64,000 nucleotides of DNA from Lethocerus indicus (Eukaryota; Arthropoda; Insecta; Hemiptera; Belostomatidae), in assembly GCA_019843655.1 (NCBI GenBank), contig JACDQD010000107.1, positions 646,501 through 710,500 of the forward strand, given 5' to 3'. Both the position numbers and the translations under genes were made by a program. The notes under the pieces were generated by a model. The model ran no database searches and was not told the DNA's origin. It worked only from the letters and a program-made list of their open reading frames with translations. Shown here in pieces: positions 12,901 to 25,986 of the stretch; the first letter of the stretch is position 1; each line of letters starts with the position of its first letter.

Positions 12901-15621
12901 ATTGACTAATTATTTTAAAGCGCATCATTTTAAAGCCGTACAAACAAAGCCTGGAGGGTTAAATCTAAATCACAACCTAAATCTCAATGACAATTACAGT
13001 ATCGGAAGTTGGAAAACATACTAGGCTCCCGGGGAAAAATAGATCGCTGTGCAATATTTTCATTCGTTTGCAACTGCATTAAATTATGAACAAATATTGT
13101 TCCGAAATATATCGTTTCATTTAGGTAATAAAATGCGGCTCAGAAATCTAAAAACTCTTTGGTACGAATAAAGCAGTGGCTGACGGCATTGGCCCGCGTG
13201 TAGGTAATTATATGAGGAATAATTACAGGAATCTCTCAATTGATTCCAAATGAGTTTATTAAGAGGGCAGTTAGTATCTATTTGTGGTTGGCGATGGTGA
13301 TTCTTCGCACCCAGAAAATTTTGTTTTAAAAACATCGACAAATTAAAATTCCCAAGAACATGATCGTGAAATTGATTATTTCTTTTTATGTTCTCTTTAT
13401 GTTAGTTGTTATGTTTCTTTATTAACGTTTTATTTTTTAATTACTTTCGTTTATTTACTTAAATTTACTTTTAATTTTTTTACACTTATCTGATGAATCA
13501 TTTATCGTTAATATTTTCGATTCTCTGTATCCTCTCGGCCGTTTGGCTCTATTCTGACCAAGATTGAGTTTCCCGCAATCGTCGGTAATAATTCCTTAGT
13601 AATTCAGTGTGGTCCACAGAGGAGTTGTATGATCCTAATAAGTATATTCCTATTACTTAAACTCTATGTATAACACGATTATTTAATGTAATATTAAGGG
13701 GATTACTAAATTCTACTAGAGGATACCGAAGAAGATTAATGTAATCAATGCGTTTCATGTGACACTGTTAGAGGTAGGTACAATAGAGAGGAAAATACCA
13801 ACAGTCAAATGTATTTCTCTGTATTCTTCATAAAATGCGAGAAAACAATGTAGTTTTAATTTCATACGTCAACAAGTTGAAAGGAATAAATAATGATCTC
13901 TGTCCCCCGGTTCGTAGTGATGAATATTCATGGATCGTCGACAAAGGCAAGTTTTGGGCTCAGAGCTAACAGAATCTTGAAAACACCATTAGAATAAATA
14001 CAAGCACAACACAAGCAGTGTTATAATCAGATTCTTTTTACTGATTCCCGATCGGACATTTGTTCACACTTCTAACTTTTAAACCAGGTCCCAATCGTTT
14101 CTAAAAGAACTAAAACTCAGGCATGGACAGAAATAACTAAATGACAATTGCGCTCAAATATTTTATCTTGCGATCTGAATTAGTTATTGAATCTTCTGAC
14201 CAGAGGTAAATAACCATTCAAAATATACAATAATACGGTTTCGAAAACGACGGCGGCTACTCATTTGTTAACCCGCCGTACTAATATTTATGTTATACCA
14301 AAAACAAATTATAACAGATTAGTCCTTGTACAATAGAAAGGCAAATTAATACCAAATATTTATTCTTATAAATTACTTAGCAAATAAGTATGAAAGTACA
14401 TACATGACTAGAACTTCAGTAATTGAAGAATGGTCCACAATATGGGTAATAGGCCAAGTCAGTTCCTAAGCGGGGTACAGCGTAAGTAATCTTAATACTA
14501 CAATAAATAGTACAACTGCTTATAGAATAAAACATGATACTTAGCATGATGAAGTTAGCAAGCAGCGTTCTTTGGCTAATATTGTTTCAAGACTATTAGC
14601 CGTTAATGTAATGAAAAATAAAGCCGTGTTAATAATATTAACCTATCCTCGCATTCCATTATTATACTTTTCGATTTATTCCAGCGTACCTTGTACTAGA
14701 GTGGCCGGTGAAGACCGGTAGGGCGAGGGTCGGTCACACTGTGCCTCCTGTAAAGCCTCTTAGTCCTCCGGTAATTCCCGAGTGTTAAAAATACCGAGCG
14801 TTAAAAAGGTGTGAAAAAGTGATGGTGCCAGTATGGGGACGGCCGCTGGTGCCAAGCAACTGGAGGAATGCCGCCTGTCCCAGCGCGTCCAACTCACCAT
14901 CGCCGATTCTAATTGCCCCATTTTTTAAAATTCTTTCGGATGTATTTTCCACTAGTCAGACCTCGGCCAAGTACAAATAATTTAATTAAATTACGTTATC
15001 TAGAGATAAAAAATGTTAGGCTGGACGCATGTTTTTCTTGTATCTGCATTTGATACAAACGTGTCCGTATTGAGGAGGCTATTTGAGGTACATCATTTTT
15101 TCGATAGTAGCTCAACTGCTTCTCTCGACAGATATATACGCGGACAAGCCAGCTCCGAATTAATACATCGCGAGATGATAGGCGATCACACGCATGTTTT
15201 CTGTCCTTCTTTCGGGTCATATATCCTTATCGCCATCGAATTAAAGAATTATTTCCCAATCTTACGAAATATGCGGGCGGATTACGTCGATCGTATCGTT
15301 TCGGCCACGGAAACGGTAAGGACGGGTGGGTAAGGAAGCATCTCCGATCTCTACCGCAGAGATGCGATGCGTCTGGCCGAGGACGAGGAAAGTCAACAGG
15401 AGGCACGGGTCGGGCCGGGTAATAATAGTCGGGACGGGAGGCAGTAAATAGCGGGTACGCGGCGATTGATTTCGTGTCCGGCGGGGAGTGCCGAGACGGC
15501 GGCTACCGTTCGAGCCGGGAGAGGGGCACCTCGTGTGGTCCACTCCGGGCCCCGGTAATCACGCCGCGATCGAACAATCCGAGCAAAGGGAGAGGAGGAA
15601 AGAGAGGGACGAAAGCCCCTC

Positions 15622-15649
15622 GGGGCGGGGGAGGGAAGAGGGAGGAGGG
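15622..15649 (+). other. G-quadruplex-type motif in a GC island
   Basis: Four or more G runs are separated by C, A and AAGA. The motif lies in the GC-rich island of about 15340-16230, which is otherwise gene-free. Confidence 0.55.
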
Positions 15650-18600
15650 CCCTGAGGCGCGGACAAAAACCAGTCGGGAGATGAATAACTTTATCCTGGG
15701 AGCGGGGCAGGCAGGTGTGTGATTAGGAACGGGGGGGGGCCCATCCCCGGCCTGTGATTAGACGCCGTCCGTCCCTCGGTGCCGGCCTCCTCTCCCTCTA
15801 CCCGGCCCCCGCCGGGCTAAAACAAACAACCCATTAACGGGACGTTCCCCTCCCTCGCTCCCACCACTTCCGTACACGGTCCGGCTACACGAATTCGTGC
15901 GCGCGATACGGTTCGGGGAGATGTGTGTACGATGAAGTAATCTTCCGCGGGGCGTTTACCGGAGGAATCCGCCGGGCCCGTGCCTCCTTCCATTACTCGG
16001 TTGCCGGCGGCGAGATTCGCCTTCGTGATCCTCCTCCGAATTGACCCCGGGCCGAAGGCCGCGGCTCTCTGCGGTCCCTTTTAGTCTCCGTCCGCCGCTC
16101 TCTCCGGCTCTTTACTTCCAGCCTCTCCTATCTCAATCGCGCTCAGACACGCCGCTGTCCCCGTTCACTCCGACCCGACTTACTCCCGACTATATTCGTT
16201 CCCCGACTATATTCACTCCCATTCGTGCTCGCGTTTTTCTAACCGAGTTGCGACAACACCTTTAAACATTTTCTTCATTTTTGCCGCTACTTTGCAACAT
16301 AATTATTAGAAAAATATTTCTTATTTACCTTCTACTGTTAGAACAAATAAAAAAACACGGTATTCGTTATTTTATAACAAATTTCGAGGCGGGGAAATAG
16401 CTTCCGAAATACCGCCAATTGTATTAATCGGTATATGATATGTTATTTCACTTGAATTTAGTTCATTCTCTTACTTTGTATAATGGCTAACTGAGTAAAA
16501 TTTGGTCAAAATCTGCAGTTTAAAGTAGTTGACCTTACACTCCGCTTGGAAACATACTTTATTCATAGTGATGCGTAAGAAAACGTTTTTATTATTTTTT
16601 GTCAGCACCGATATGAATAAGTTCTAAATATCTATGAGTTGTCGCAATTACCGGTACACTTCGGATGACAAGTCACTCACTAATGGAACTCCTTGCACAG
16701 AAGACTTCTATTAATTATTAATTAATTGCAGTATAGTAAACGCAGCTTTGAAAGCATAAAATGGCCCATTTGCATAGTATAAGAATATTTTTGAGCATGT
16801 AAGATTCCACTATAGTATGTTAGAAAGAAGGTCAATCTAAACCGTTATAATGGCTGCAGTAACATTATTCAATGCTGTAATAATGACTAGCTCGTTGATT
16901 TAATAATCGGGTTATTATTTTAACCATAAAGAAGTGATTAGTAGCCGAACAGAAATTTAGTATTCGTGTTATAATTAAGAGGCAACAGTAATGCACATGC
17001 TTAGAGTGACAAATGGAGTAAACATACATCTCTTGTATAAAGTTGATTAGCGTTTAATTAAAAGTCATTAATACTGTCATCATTAAAATAAGTTAATAAG
17101 TAATTAACTTTTGAATATATTTTGTTAAAAAAAGTGAACCTCGATTTTATAAGACACTTCTCGCTTTATAAAGAAAATTTCAACCTAACTTCAGAATAAT
17201 TCAGTCATGGCGCCCGCAGAAAATTACTTGGGGAGTGTTGCCCCAGCATAAAAAATTGGAAAACGCTGATTTAAACCGTATTTTCAATTACCGGGCTGTG
17301 TTGGAGGTAATTGGGGAAGCAATTAAATTAAAATTCAGTTTTTAAGGTGGAACTATTTCTTCTCGGTGTAATTTGAGACAATAATTAGGCTTGAAAGTCT
17401 GGTTTTGAACCGTTTTCCTTTGATAGCACTTCTTTTTCGGATCCAGTCGATTGGAAACATGAATTCCCCCGGGTGTTTCGCTCTTCTCCTGGGTTACATA
17501 ACATTGGGATCCGGCAAATTATTTCGGATAGTACTGTTGCGGGTAAGACTCCCTAATGGCAGGGTGCCGGACAGATATTTTTCGAGACGGGCGCCTTGCA
17601 ATTTCCTGCTATATTCCTGCCACGCTACGCCCCAATGTTACGTTCCCAGACATGTGACCCCATATTCTGGACTTTCACTCCTTCTAAAATATCTGAAGTT
17701 ACTCTACCAGAAGTAAACTGGTCGCTCGCAACTCAATCGTGATTATAAAGCTTCATTAGTAATCAAATTAAATCCCTAGGAGACCTTAATTTAAACATAT
17801 TGACTCTCCACGACAGGTGCCATTTAATAAATAGCATATAATACAACCAATTAACGATTGCATATCTAATTACGTACAACCGATCATTAATAATAATGAG
17901 ATATGATGGAAAATTGTTTGTCCCATCAATTATTAGACCGCCTGATCTCTAAATCATGAATATAAATGCAGATAAAAATCACATTGTAGCTGTTATTTAG
18001 GCTCGATTTTATCATTCTTTTATAATGTCTTAACAATTATACTGGATAGGGTGATTCAAAATGTAGCTTATTTACACGGATGCATTAATTAATCAATGTT
18101 TCTAATGAACTGATTAATCCTTTATCATTCTGGAGTCATTAAAACGGCGGGATTTTTTAATAATAATGACACCAATGGTCCGAGCGTTAAGAAAATATTT
18201 AATCTACTTGCTGAAGATTAAAAAGATATTTCCTTTGACAAAACATATGTGTTGTCTATTTAATTTTATTTTTGGTATGTCCCAAACTAAAACAATTCCA
18301 GTAGAGTTGAGTCCATTTTAACGTAACTGTGTTTTAAAAGTAATGAGGGTTATGAGGATAGGTTAATATCGGAGAGTTTATTTTAAAAATTATTACGCAC
18401 GGTTAAAACAATAAATGATTGGAAAATAAATTATCTTTTATTTCGTGTACAGATTGTCGTACATTATTGTAGGGTGGTTACAGTTTTAAATTAAATTTCA
18501 CTCGATGTAACCAACACCAGAGCGGATATGCAGTTAAGGCAAGTACAAGTCTTAGTTTCTCCATAACGAGTTCAACGGGTCTTATAACTAATTCCTTTAT

Positions 18601-19561
18601 CTGTAATATAGCTCTGTGCTATACAAATTGGCGGAAAGAGAGGATTGAATTTGATAAAAACGTTTCACACATTGGGAAGCGAGGCCGATAATTGAGGCGG
18701 ACAGCCGGCCGGCCTAACTAATGAAGTACAAAAAAACGGTCGAAATCTCTCTTGGTCGGAGATTCGCGGCCTAACAACCGAAACGTCGGGACCCCTTAGC
18801 CGAGGCCCCTGTCGCCGCTCGCATCAACACCGAACTCCCCAACTTGTCACCCACACTTTTTGCCTTTTCTCTCCCCCTAATCGGCCCTCTGCCCACTCAA
18901 CCAGCCACCTTAAGTCCGCTATTCCTCTTATTTTATTCCCCGTCCCGGCCCGCCCCGTGTACCGTTTATTTATTATTACTATAAACATTTATTTGGGCCA
19001 TTATGCCCGTTTTGCTGTGCTGACACAAAACCTTCTGAATATAATTTAACGTATTAGCAACGGGGCCTCTCCGAGGGGAAAAATACTACAGGGTTCATTC
19101 GGTGTATTCGAAGTATTCCCAAACTTGTGCTGGATAACTGTGGAAGTATTATTTCTGGCACTGATTATTTACTTATTTACTAGATCTATTTACAATTTAA
19201 TAATAATAATTAATCGTATATATTATAGGTTAATATCTCTGTTTATTATTTTCGATAATTGTCAATGGAGGTTGACCATTTGTTTGTATTCCGGTGGAAG
19301 AAGAAGAGTGACCGTATTGTAAAGGCTGTAAAGGAGGCGTTACCGGCGGTCATAGGCGTCGGCCGGGGGGCGCTGCTAGTTTGTAATGGGGGTAGTGTGA
19401 TTGTCGTGGAAACAAGCCAGCCAGCCCGATAGTTCTCCTCCTACCGCCGGATGTCCATAGTTTGGGTAAAATGGCTCCCATTCTGTCACGACTTACCACT
19501 TCCAGGAACGCCCTCACTGATCTAACATCCGCTGCCAATTCCCGTTGGCTCCCAGTACCTG

Positions 19562-19577
19562 GACACACACACACACA
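19562..19577. repeat. Short (AC)n run
   Basis: About seven AC units lie at the edge of a moderately GC-rich block. Simple-sequence repeat only. Confidence 0.85.
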
Positions 19578-22500
19578 TGCGCCGGCTTCCTCGGAAACTA
19601 ACATTTATCTGGAGTTCCTGAACGTTCAATTAACAAACGAGGAATGACTTACGCAGTGAATAGTCGGAGAATATTGTTTTCAAATGAAAGAAACAGTTTT
19701 CAGCTTCCGGGGGGGGCTTCAATTTATCTATATAATACTCCATTAAATTATCATTATTATTATTGTTGCTGATTGTCACGTTTTTTTTCATTCGCCAATC
19801 GACAATGTCTCCACAAAGCTTTGAATTTTGAAATTGTATTTAGCTTTCGTCTAAATACGTCGTTATATCTCTAATTCAAATATTTTTTTAAATTATAATT
19901 TTCTTTATTCGTTATTATTAACGCAAACTCCGTACCAGAAATAACAAATTTGTTTAGATATTTATGAACGATGGTTCACTGAACTAATGTTCAAATGTAC
20001 GTAAAAAAGTACCATCGGAAGGTAGAAAATTTGTGAAAGATGTAATAAGATGATTTCTCATGTAATGATGAGAATTTCTCAGGATCTTCAATACTTAAAG
20101 TTAAGAGAACAGCGTAAAACAATAATTTAATTATGCTAGTTAGGGGTCGTCCTCACTGCAGTTACTTAGTAGGATGGAGCCGTCTGTTATAACTTTATAT
20201 TTTTATTCGATATTTTTTTTAAGAGCGTGCCAATGTTATTAACTACATGTGCTCAAGTCGGACGGACTGATGATCCGGGACTAACGAGAAAAAAAAATTC
20301 CTTCCTTCCCCGTCCTGAGCCCCCCGTTGATGAGCTGACAGTTGGAACAGGTGTAAAGTATGAGTTTTTACAGGTGGCTTGACAGTTGACACCGGGATTT
20401 TATTATACAGTAAATCTGCTTTAGTACGTGGCCCCAGGATGGGAATCACAGTGCCGGGGCCCCGCTCGACGGGTTGTTTCTCTCTTTGTCTATTATAGAA
20501 GGCTAGGGAATAAAAACTGCCCCCCTCCTCCTCCCTCCTCGGCCCCGAGCTACGTCTCTGTTTTCATCTCTACATTACCGGCCCCACTGGAATGCCGTGG
20601 AATGTAAGCTTTTTCTGGGAACATTGAAACTGAATACTGCAGCACTTGTTACCCAACGATCGCTCACGACTAATAGAAATGCACGATGAACTGGAGGAGA
20701 CGACTCCTTTTTCATCAAGCAGGACTGTTTATAATGGATCATGAGTTGAATCCTACAAGCAATAAAATTGATTTGAAATTGCTTTTTTTAGTACAACAGC
20801 AATAGTACTGTAAGAATAGTTATGCTTTGTTAAACACGCGAATCATATGAAACTGTAAATTAGAAGTTCCAAACTATTTCCCGATGAAACAGTATTTCAG
20901 ATTTATCAATTAACTACGATCATTAAGTCATTAATAAATTAAATTTTGAGAACTTGTTGAGTTGGATGATATAAACCATCATGGTCAAATATTTCAATAA
21001 TGGATTTTTAGTTCATACTTAATTCTTTTGGGCAATTATGTCCAGAAATAAAATATTAGTACTATGGAATACTGCAGATAAAAAACCTGACATTTTTAGT
21101 AGTCTAACTAATACAATAGAATAAAAATACGTTTTCATACATTTTGTACAAAAATCTTATCGCCATATACTACTATGAAGAAAGGAAATGTCTTTCCTGC
21201 GGATGGGTACAGTACCCCTTTCATGAAAATAAACAAATAAATTGAGAAAAGTAAGGGTAAAATGTGAAGAAGAACGAAATAATTTAACGGCATTTCGGGT
21301 GATTGGTAGTGGGTCGCATGCCGGTGTCCCGCTAAACGCGAGCGGCCTAATTGTCACACGGGTTCGCATATTTGCCCGTCCGATAAGATCGCGGGAGAGA
21401 GCCCAATAACGAAGCGAGGAGAACCGATGATTTTTTTTAATGCTTTATAACTTTTATGCGCTATCGCATTATTGATCTGGCAGTTTTGACCGGTCCCGCA
21501 ATCCTTATTATGTCAAATAACGAACTCCGCAAAAAAGTTCTGCTCTTCCAATTCCCCGCGGGCTCATAAAAAACCCGTCAAAAGTTAAAGGGCCACTATC
21601 AAAATCGAATTATTTCGAAATTAAACGCCTAATTTAATGTACTTCATAAACGCTTGACTCGAAATGTTGTTTGAGATATTATCGTTCGGTCGAGGAGACC
21701 TCGTCGTTAGCTCGGTCTAGAAATAGAGAGCATTGGATTTACGCTAATGGTGCTCCGACAGATCTCGATGCTCCGTCGGAAACGTAAACCGGTTCATTGC
21801 AAAACTAAAAAGGAGTTCGGTGACTGACTTTAATCCAGAAGATATTTTATGTTTATGTTATAGGATGAAATATAAAACGAATTTAAATATTGTGATGTGC
21901 AGTAATTTAAAAAACGCAATTTAAATGCTGTTCCGCCTTGCCCATTTTGTAATATTCTTAATAAGAATTGCTAGAATTATGAATACTTGGAATATTTGTT
22001 CACTTCGTAGTCCCGGCGTTGTATTTGATTCGAGACAAGTTCACCTTCATTAGTTAGTGCCACAGTGAATTCGTGCTTGCCGGTCTGAGTTATTGGGTAT
22101 GCGTGGTAGACTTAGCACTATAACTACATAGTTACCGGTAGTAAATCCCAAATGATCTTAGTTTAATCATTCAATTTTGATCTTACTCTTACTTATTTGT
22201 TGTCCGTCCTATAGGAACATGTAGTATTTACTAGCAGCGGGAAGCATCGATACAATGCATGACCACAACATACCAATATGAAAAGAAATTAAAAACCGTT
22301 GTAGTTCATAGTGGCCGCATATCGAATATTTTAATTATTAAATTGTATGCGGTGGGTAGCTGCGTTAATAAATACGTAATACTGGATAACAACTGAAAAA
22401 TATTAATCGGTAGTGAAAAGTAAACATTGACCTATCATATTTCTCCGAAGCTCTCTAATAACAGATTCAAAGAGTTCTTACGATATTTATACATATTATT

Positions 22501-23501
22501 AAATATGTTATTAAGTAATTTAGTATTAAGTAATTACTTTTTTCTATTGTTTAATTCCAGATTGATTTCAGAGAGATAGCAGGATTGGTACTCTTCTCAC
22601 AGCAGCACACTGCTATCAGTAGCACTCCGACCACGCTTAGACTGGCTCTGTACTATGGTGTGACAACCTCGGTATAACACGCGAAATGGTACTAGTGGCG
22701 ATTGCGAACGCCGAAACCAATCTAGTTTCAGGAGGAGAGAAGAGGGAGGCTCGTACAGGTGACGGACATTTTAATGGTCGAATAGAAAACGCAGATATAT
22801 AATTCAGCGAACCATTTTATATTTCCGGCAGAGGTGTCGGTCTGTCAGCGGTCTCGGTAATGGTCCTAATTGGATGCGTGAAATGACAAAACCGTTGCGG
22901 CGTTGTTTGTTGTGTTTTGTGTGGAGAGGTGCGGGGTGCGTAGGCTGTGCAGGAATCCGGTGCCCGACTGCCGGCCCAAATATTAATCACGGCCCATTTC
23001 TTATTCGGCCGTTAAAGTCTCGGCTCTAGCGGCGAGCAGAACGCTCCTCTCCGCCCTTGGGCCCCCTGTTATACCGCCCGGTTGTCTCCTACCTTTTTTA
23101 CGGCTCGACCGCTCACTCCGATGTTTATTTACCAATAAATTGCATTCTATATGGGCCGCTCTCAGGCCGAATAAGTTCTTACACCGGAGACTTTAACGAA
23201 CTCCTAATATACCTCTGACGGGCGCCGGTGTTTACCACTGCTGAATTTCGTGCCACTCCGATGAATAAATTTAAACCGTAATATGAAGAATTATATATTT
23301 TTTAATACGTCCACCTACCGCTTAGTTTATATACAGTCTTAATAATTCCGCTTTTTATATCAGTTTACGCATTAGATCAGTGCTTTCGCTGCAGTGGAAT
23401 TTGGCAACTGGAATTTACAATTGAAAGAAAATTCGGTCCGCTACTGGACTCGAAGTAATAAACTATTGTAGTAACGCTTGCTTTATTACATAAATTGCAC
23501 C

Positions 23502-23530
23502 ATTAATGTTTATTCGGAATAAACATTAAT
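23502..23530. repeat. Perfect palindrome, 14-bp arms around one base
   Basis: ATTAATGTTTATTC (23502-23515) is followed by a single G and then its exact reverse complement (23517-23530). Perfect palindromes of this length are rare by chance. The arm carries an ATTAAT core plus a GTTTATT word resembling forkhead-type sites, but no specific binding protein can be assigned. Confidence 0.85.
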
Positions 23531-24586
23531 ATACTCAGCAAGAATATATTAGAAAATACAATCTGTATGATTATTAAAAAACAGTTTTAAATAATTTGTG
23601 TACTTCTTGCTATTTACAAAATATATTATTAATGTATAATTCCACTGATTTTCCAGCGCTTTTAAACTCTTATTGATGAAACATTTAATCCCAGGAAAGA
23701 GTAAAACGGAATGTAAATTACATTAAAAACGTATCTGGGTAAAATATAATTACCTAAATGTTACAAATTTTTCAGAGACAAACAACAAATCGTTTATAAG
23801 AATATTGTTCTTGTTCTTTTATTAAGAAAATTATTTGTCTTATTTCTTAAGTTATTACAAGTTGGATGATTTGCCCCAAAATATTATGCGGTTAAAATGG
23901 CTGTTAGATGGATTATCTTTCCGAGAAAAACGTAGGATCGGTCTTTAAAGAAAATAATGATCGTTCCCGAAATTGAAAACCGGAGATGGAAGAGAGCATG
24001 ACGGTACGTGAGTGACGACCGTGAAGCTCTTTAAACGATTATCCATAGCGGTCCGACTCCAACCGGTCACATTCTTAACAGGTTTCCGTCGAAAACTGTG
24101 ACCTGTTTTTAATGCTTCCAACCGGTGGTTTCACATATTTCACTGAATATTTGGATACATCGTGAAAAGGTACTAATGTAACTAATATGGTGCAATCAGA
24201 GTGCAGTGAGTTGCAGTGATTTTGTTCACAATACTTGTAAAAGAAACTAAATAGATAGAAAAAAAAATGATTTTACAATGAGATATAAATTTAAAAATAC
24301 ACTTACATATACAAAAATAAAAAAAAAGATTAGGATTTCATGGTCAGAAAGCGCCAGAATATAACTTAAATTTGTAGCATAACATAAATTTTGTACTAAA
24401 AAAGACAAAAATTAATATTAATTCAATTAATTTTTTCCCTAAAAAATGCTTTTTTATAATAACCCACTAAATTTGCCCATCTAAATATGACAGAACGTTA
24501 GCTTTTTTAAGATATGCACTAAAACCACTTTTACCATTCTCATGGTCTTGTGATCTCTCTCCGCTCGCTGGTTTGGTCTTTTGCTA

Positions 24587-24615
24587 AACCGGTTTCGGCT
24601 GCACGTCATTTTCAG
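24587..24615 (-). ncRNA. Decayed hammerhead-ribozyme-like motif, copy A (Penelope-like element remnant)
   Basis: Read on the minus strand, CTGAAAA is followed by TGAC, a five-base loop, GCC, then GAAACCGG. This matches the hammerhead layout CTGANGA, stem II, GAAA, short stem III, except that the last G of CTGANGA is A and stem II has one changed base. It aligns without gaps to the copies at 24675 and 27903. Hammerhead motifs of this form are known in the terminal repeats of Penelope-like retroelements. Activity is unlikely given the changed core. Confidence 0.5.
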
Positions 24616-24674
24616 CAATCCACAGGCAACCAACATACTAGGTAACAACTCACCAACCATCTAATCGAAAGCTA

Positions 24675-24703
24675 CTGAAGATGGCGAGCAGAAGAAACCG
24701 CTG
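24675..24703 (+). ncRNA. Hammerhead-ribozyme-like motif, copy B (Penelope-like element remnant)
   Basis: Both conserved core boxes are intact here: CTGAAGA (24675-24681) and GAAAC (24694-24698). They are separated by TGGC, a five-base loop and GAA where copies A and C have GCC, so stem II is broken. The sequence just upstream (CGAAAGCTA) is shared with copy C (CGAAAAGCTA), which supports common descent. Copy A lies about 60 bases away in the opposite orientation. Confidence 0.55.
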
Positions 24704-25928
24704 ACTACCAAACAAATGACAGAGTAACTTGAGATAGATCTCAAGAACATTGGTAATTCAAATCCTCGCAAAGCAGAACAGGTTTTACAAGTTTAAGAAA
24801 TCATATATTATCAATGTTTCAGTTAAAATTCATTAACATTATAAAATATAAACTCAACATTGACTTATAAAATCTTATTTATACGATCACACTTTTTCAA
24901 AATTAGGGGAAAATTGGAACCATAATTGAAGATCGAAATCTAATATTGCGGCTTAAATCACAAATTAAGATTCATCCGTTATAGGATATTAGAAATAATA
25001 AGTGTTGGAACTGGGATGCACTAAATGGACAGTTTTTCACCGGAAAGAAATACAGTGGGAAATGGCGTTGGGATATTAGTAGTTGGACTTCGTTATAGTA
25101 TATGCAATTTAGACAATGGTCAAAAACCGGATGCCCGACTAGTCCAGACTAGTCAAGACTATATATAAACAGGTGAGACCAGTCGCCTATTATAATATAA
25201 CACGGGCGATGAGATAGTTTGTATTCATTGGAGTCATCGGTATTTGTAAACCCGGCTAGTTTATTATGCAATACTGGCTAAAGTTTTCCAGGGTAGTCAC
25301 GGGCATAAGAACTAACTTATAAAATTACGGTACTACATAAAATGATATATTATATTATTTAGAATTTACATTTTTTTCATTATATGCGTGTGGAATGTAT
25401 TGATTAATGTTTAATTAACGATTAGGCTATACTTAGTTTGAAATTTCTTGAATACGTAATTTTAGGCAGGGTAACGCTTCATCTGAAGTAATTAGATTTT
25501 AAAAAATTTTTAAATCAAATAATCGTCTCTTCTGACATGTGGAAACTTGACGATTAGAAAATAACTCGTCTAATGAAAATTCCTTAATGTATGACCATTC
25601 AATTATAATTTTTATTAATAATTGTTGTAAATTATTTACTTTATGACCTAATTAATATTTTTAGAAGCCTTTTCGTCGATCGGAGTTACGCTAATTCCAG
25701 GATAGCGTGTTCGACATCCTGGCTTCAGCCGATACGGGACTACCGTCGAGAAGGAAGCGACCATTAAAGAGCCGGGAAATGGAGGGTGTGAAAGGGAACA
25801 GTTGGATGGGGATTCGTGGGGGCTATCGGGATTTTCACTTAGTCTGATTAGTATTCAGGGGATGCGGAGGGGACGGGTCACATAAATCGGGCCCCGGGGA
25901 ACAGGGAGAGAGAAGTGGGGCCTCCTGC

Positions 25929-25937
25929 GGGAGGGAG

Positions 25938-25973
<36 letters not shown>

Positions 25974-25986
25974 TGAGAGAGAGAGC
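25929..25986. repeat. (AG)n microsatellite
   Basis: A G-rich lead-in is followed by 15 uninterrupted AG units (25941-25970) and a shorter GA run. It sits inside a GC-rich island (about 25790-26170). Confidence 0.95.

Larger units (their letters stand above)
9991..23501. other. Gene-free stretch with three GC islands
   Basis: No supported gene. GC-rich islands lie near 12590-12850, 15340-16230 and 18670-18960, with a fourth beginning near 22730. Intervening DNA is AT-rich with many TAATTA-type words. Frames of up to about 110 codons here show no family motif. Confidence 0.5.

Noticed and set aside
22691..22720. Possible fourth hammerhead-like motif (GGC...GCCGAAACC)
   Set aside because: The CTGANGA box is absent and the loop is ten rather than five bases, so it does not align with the other three.
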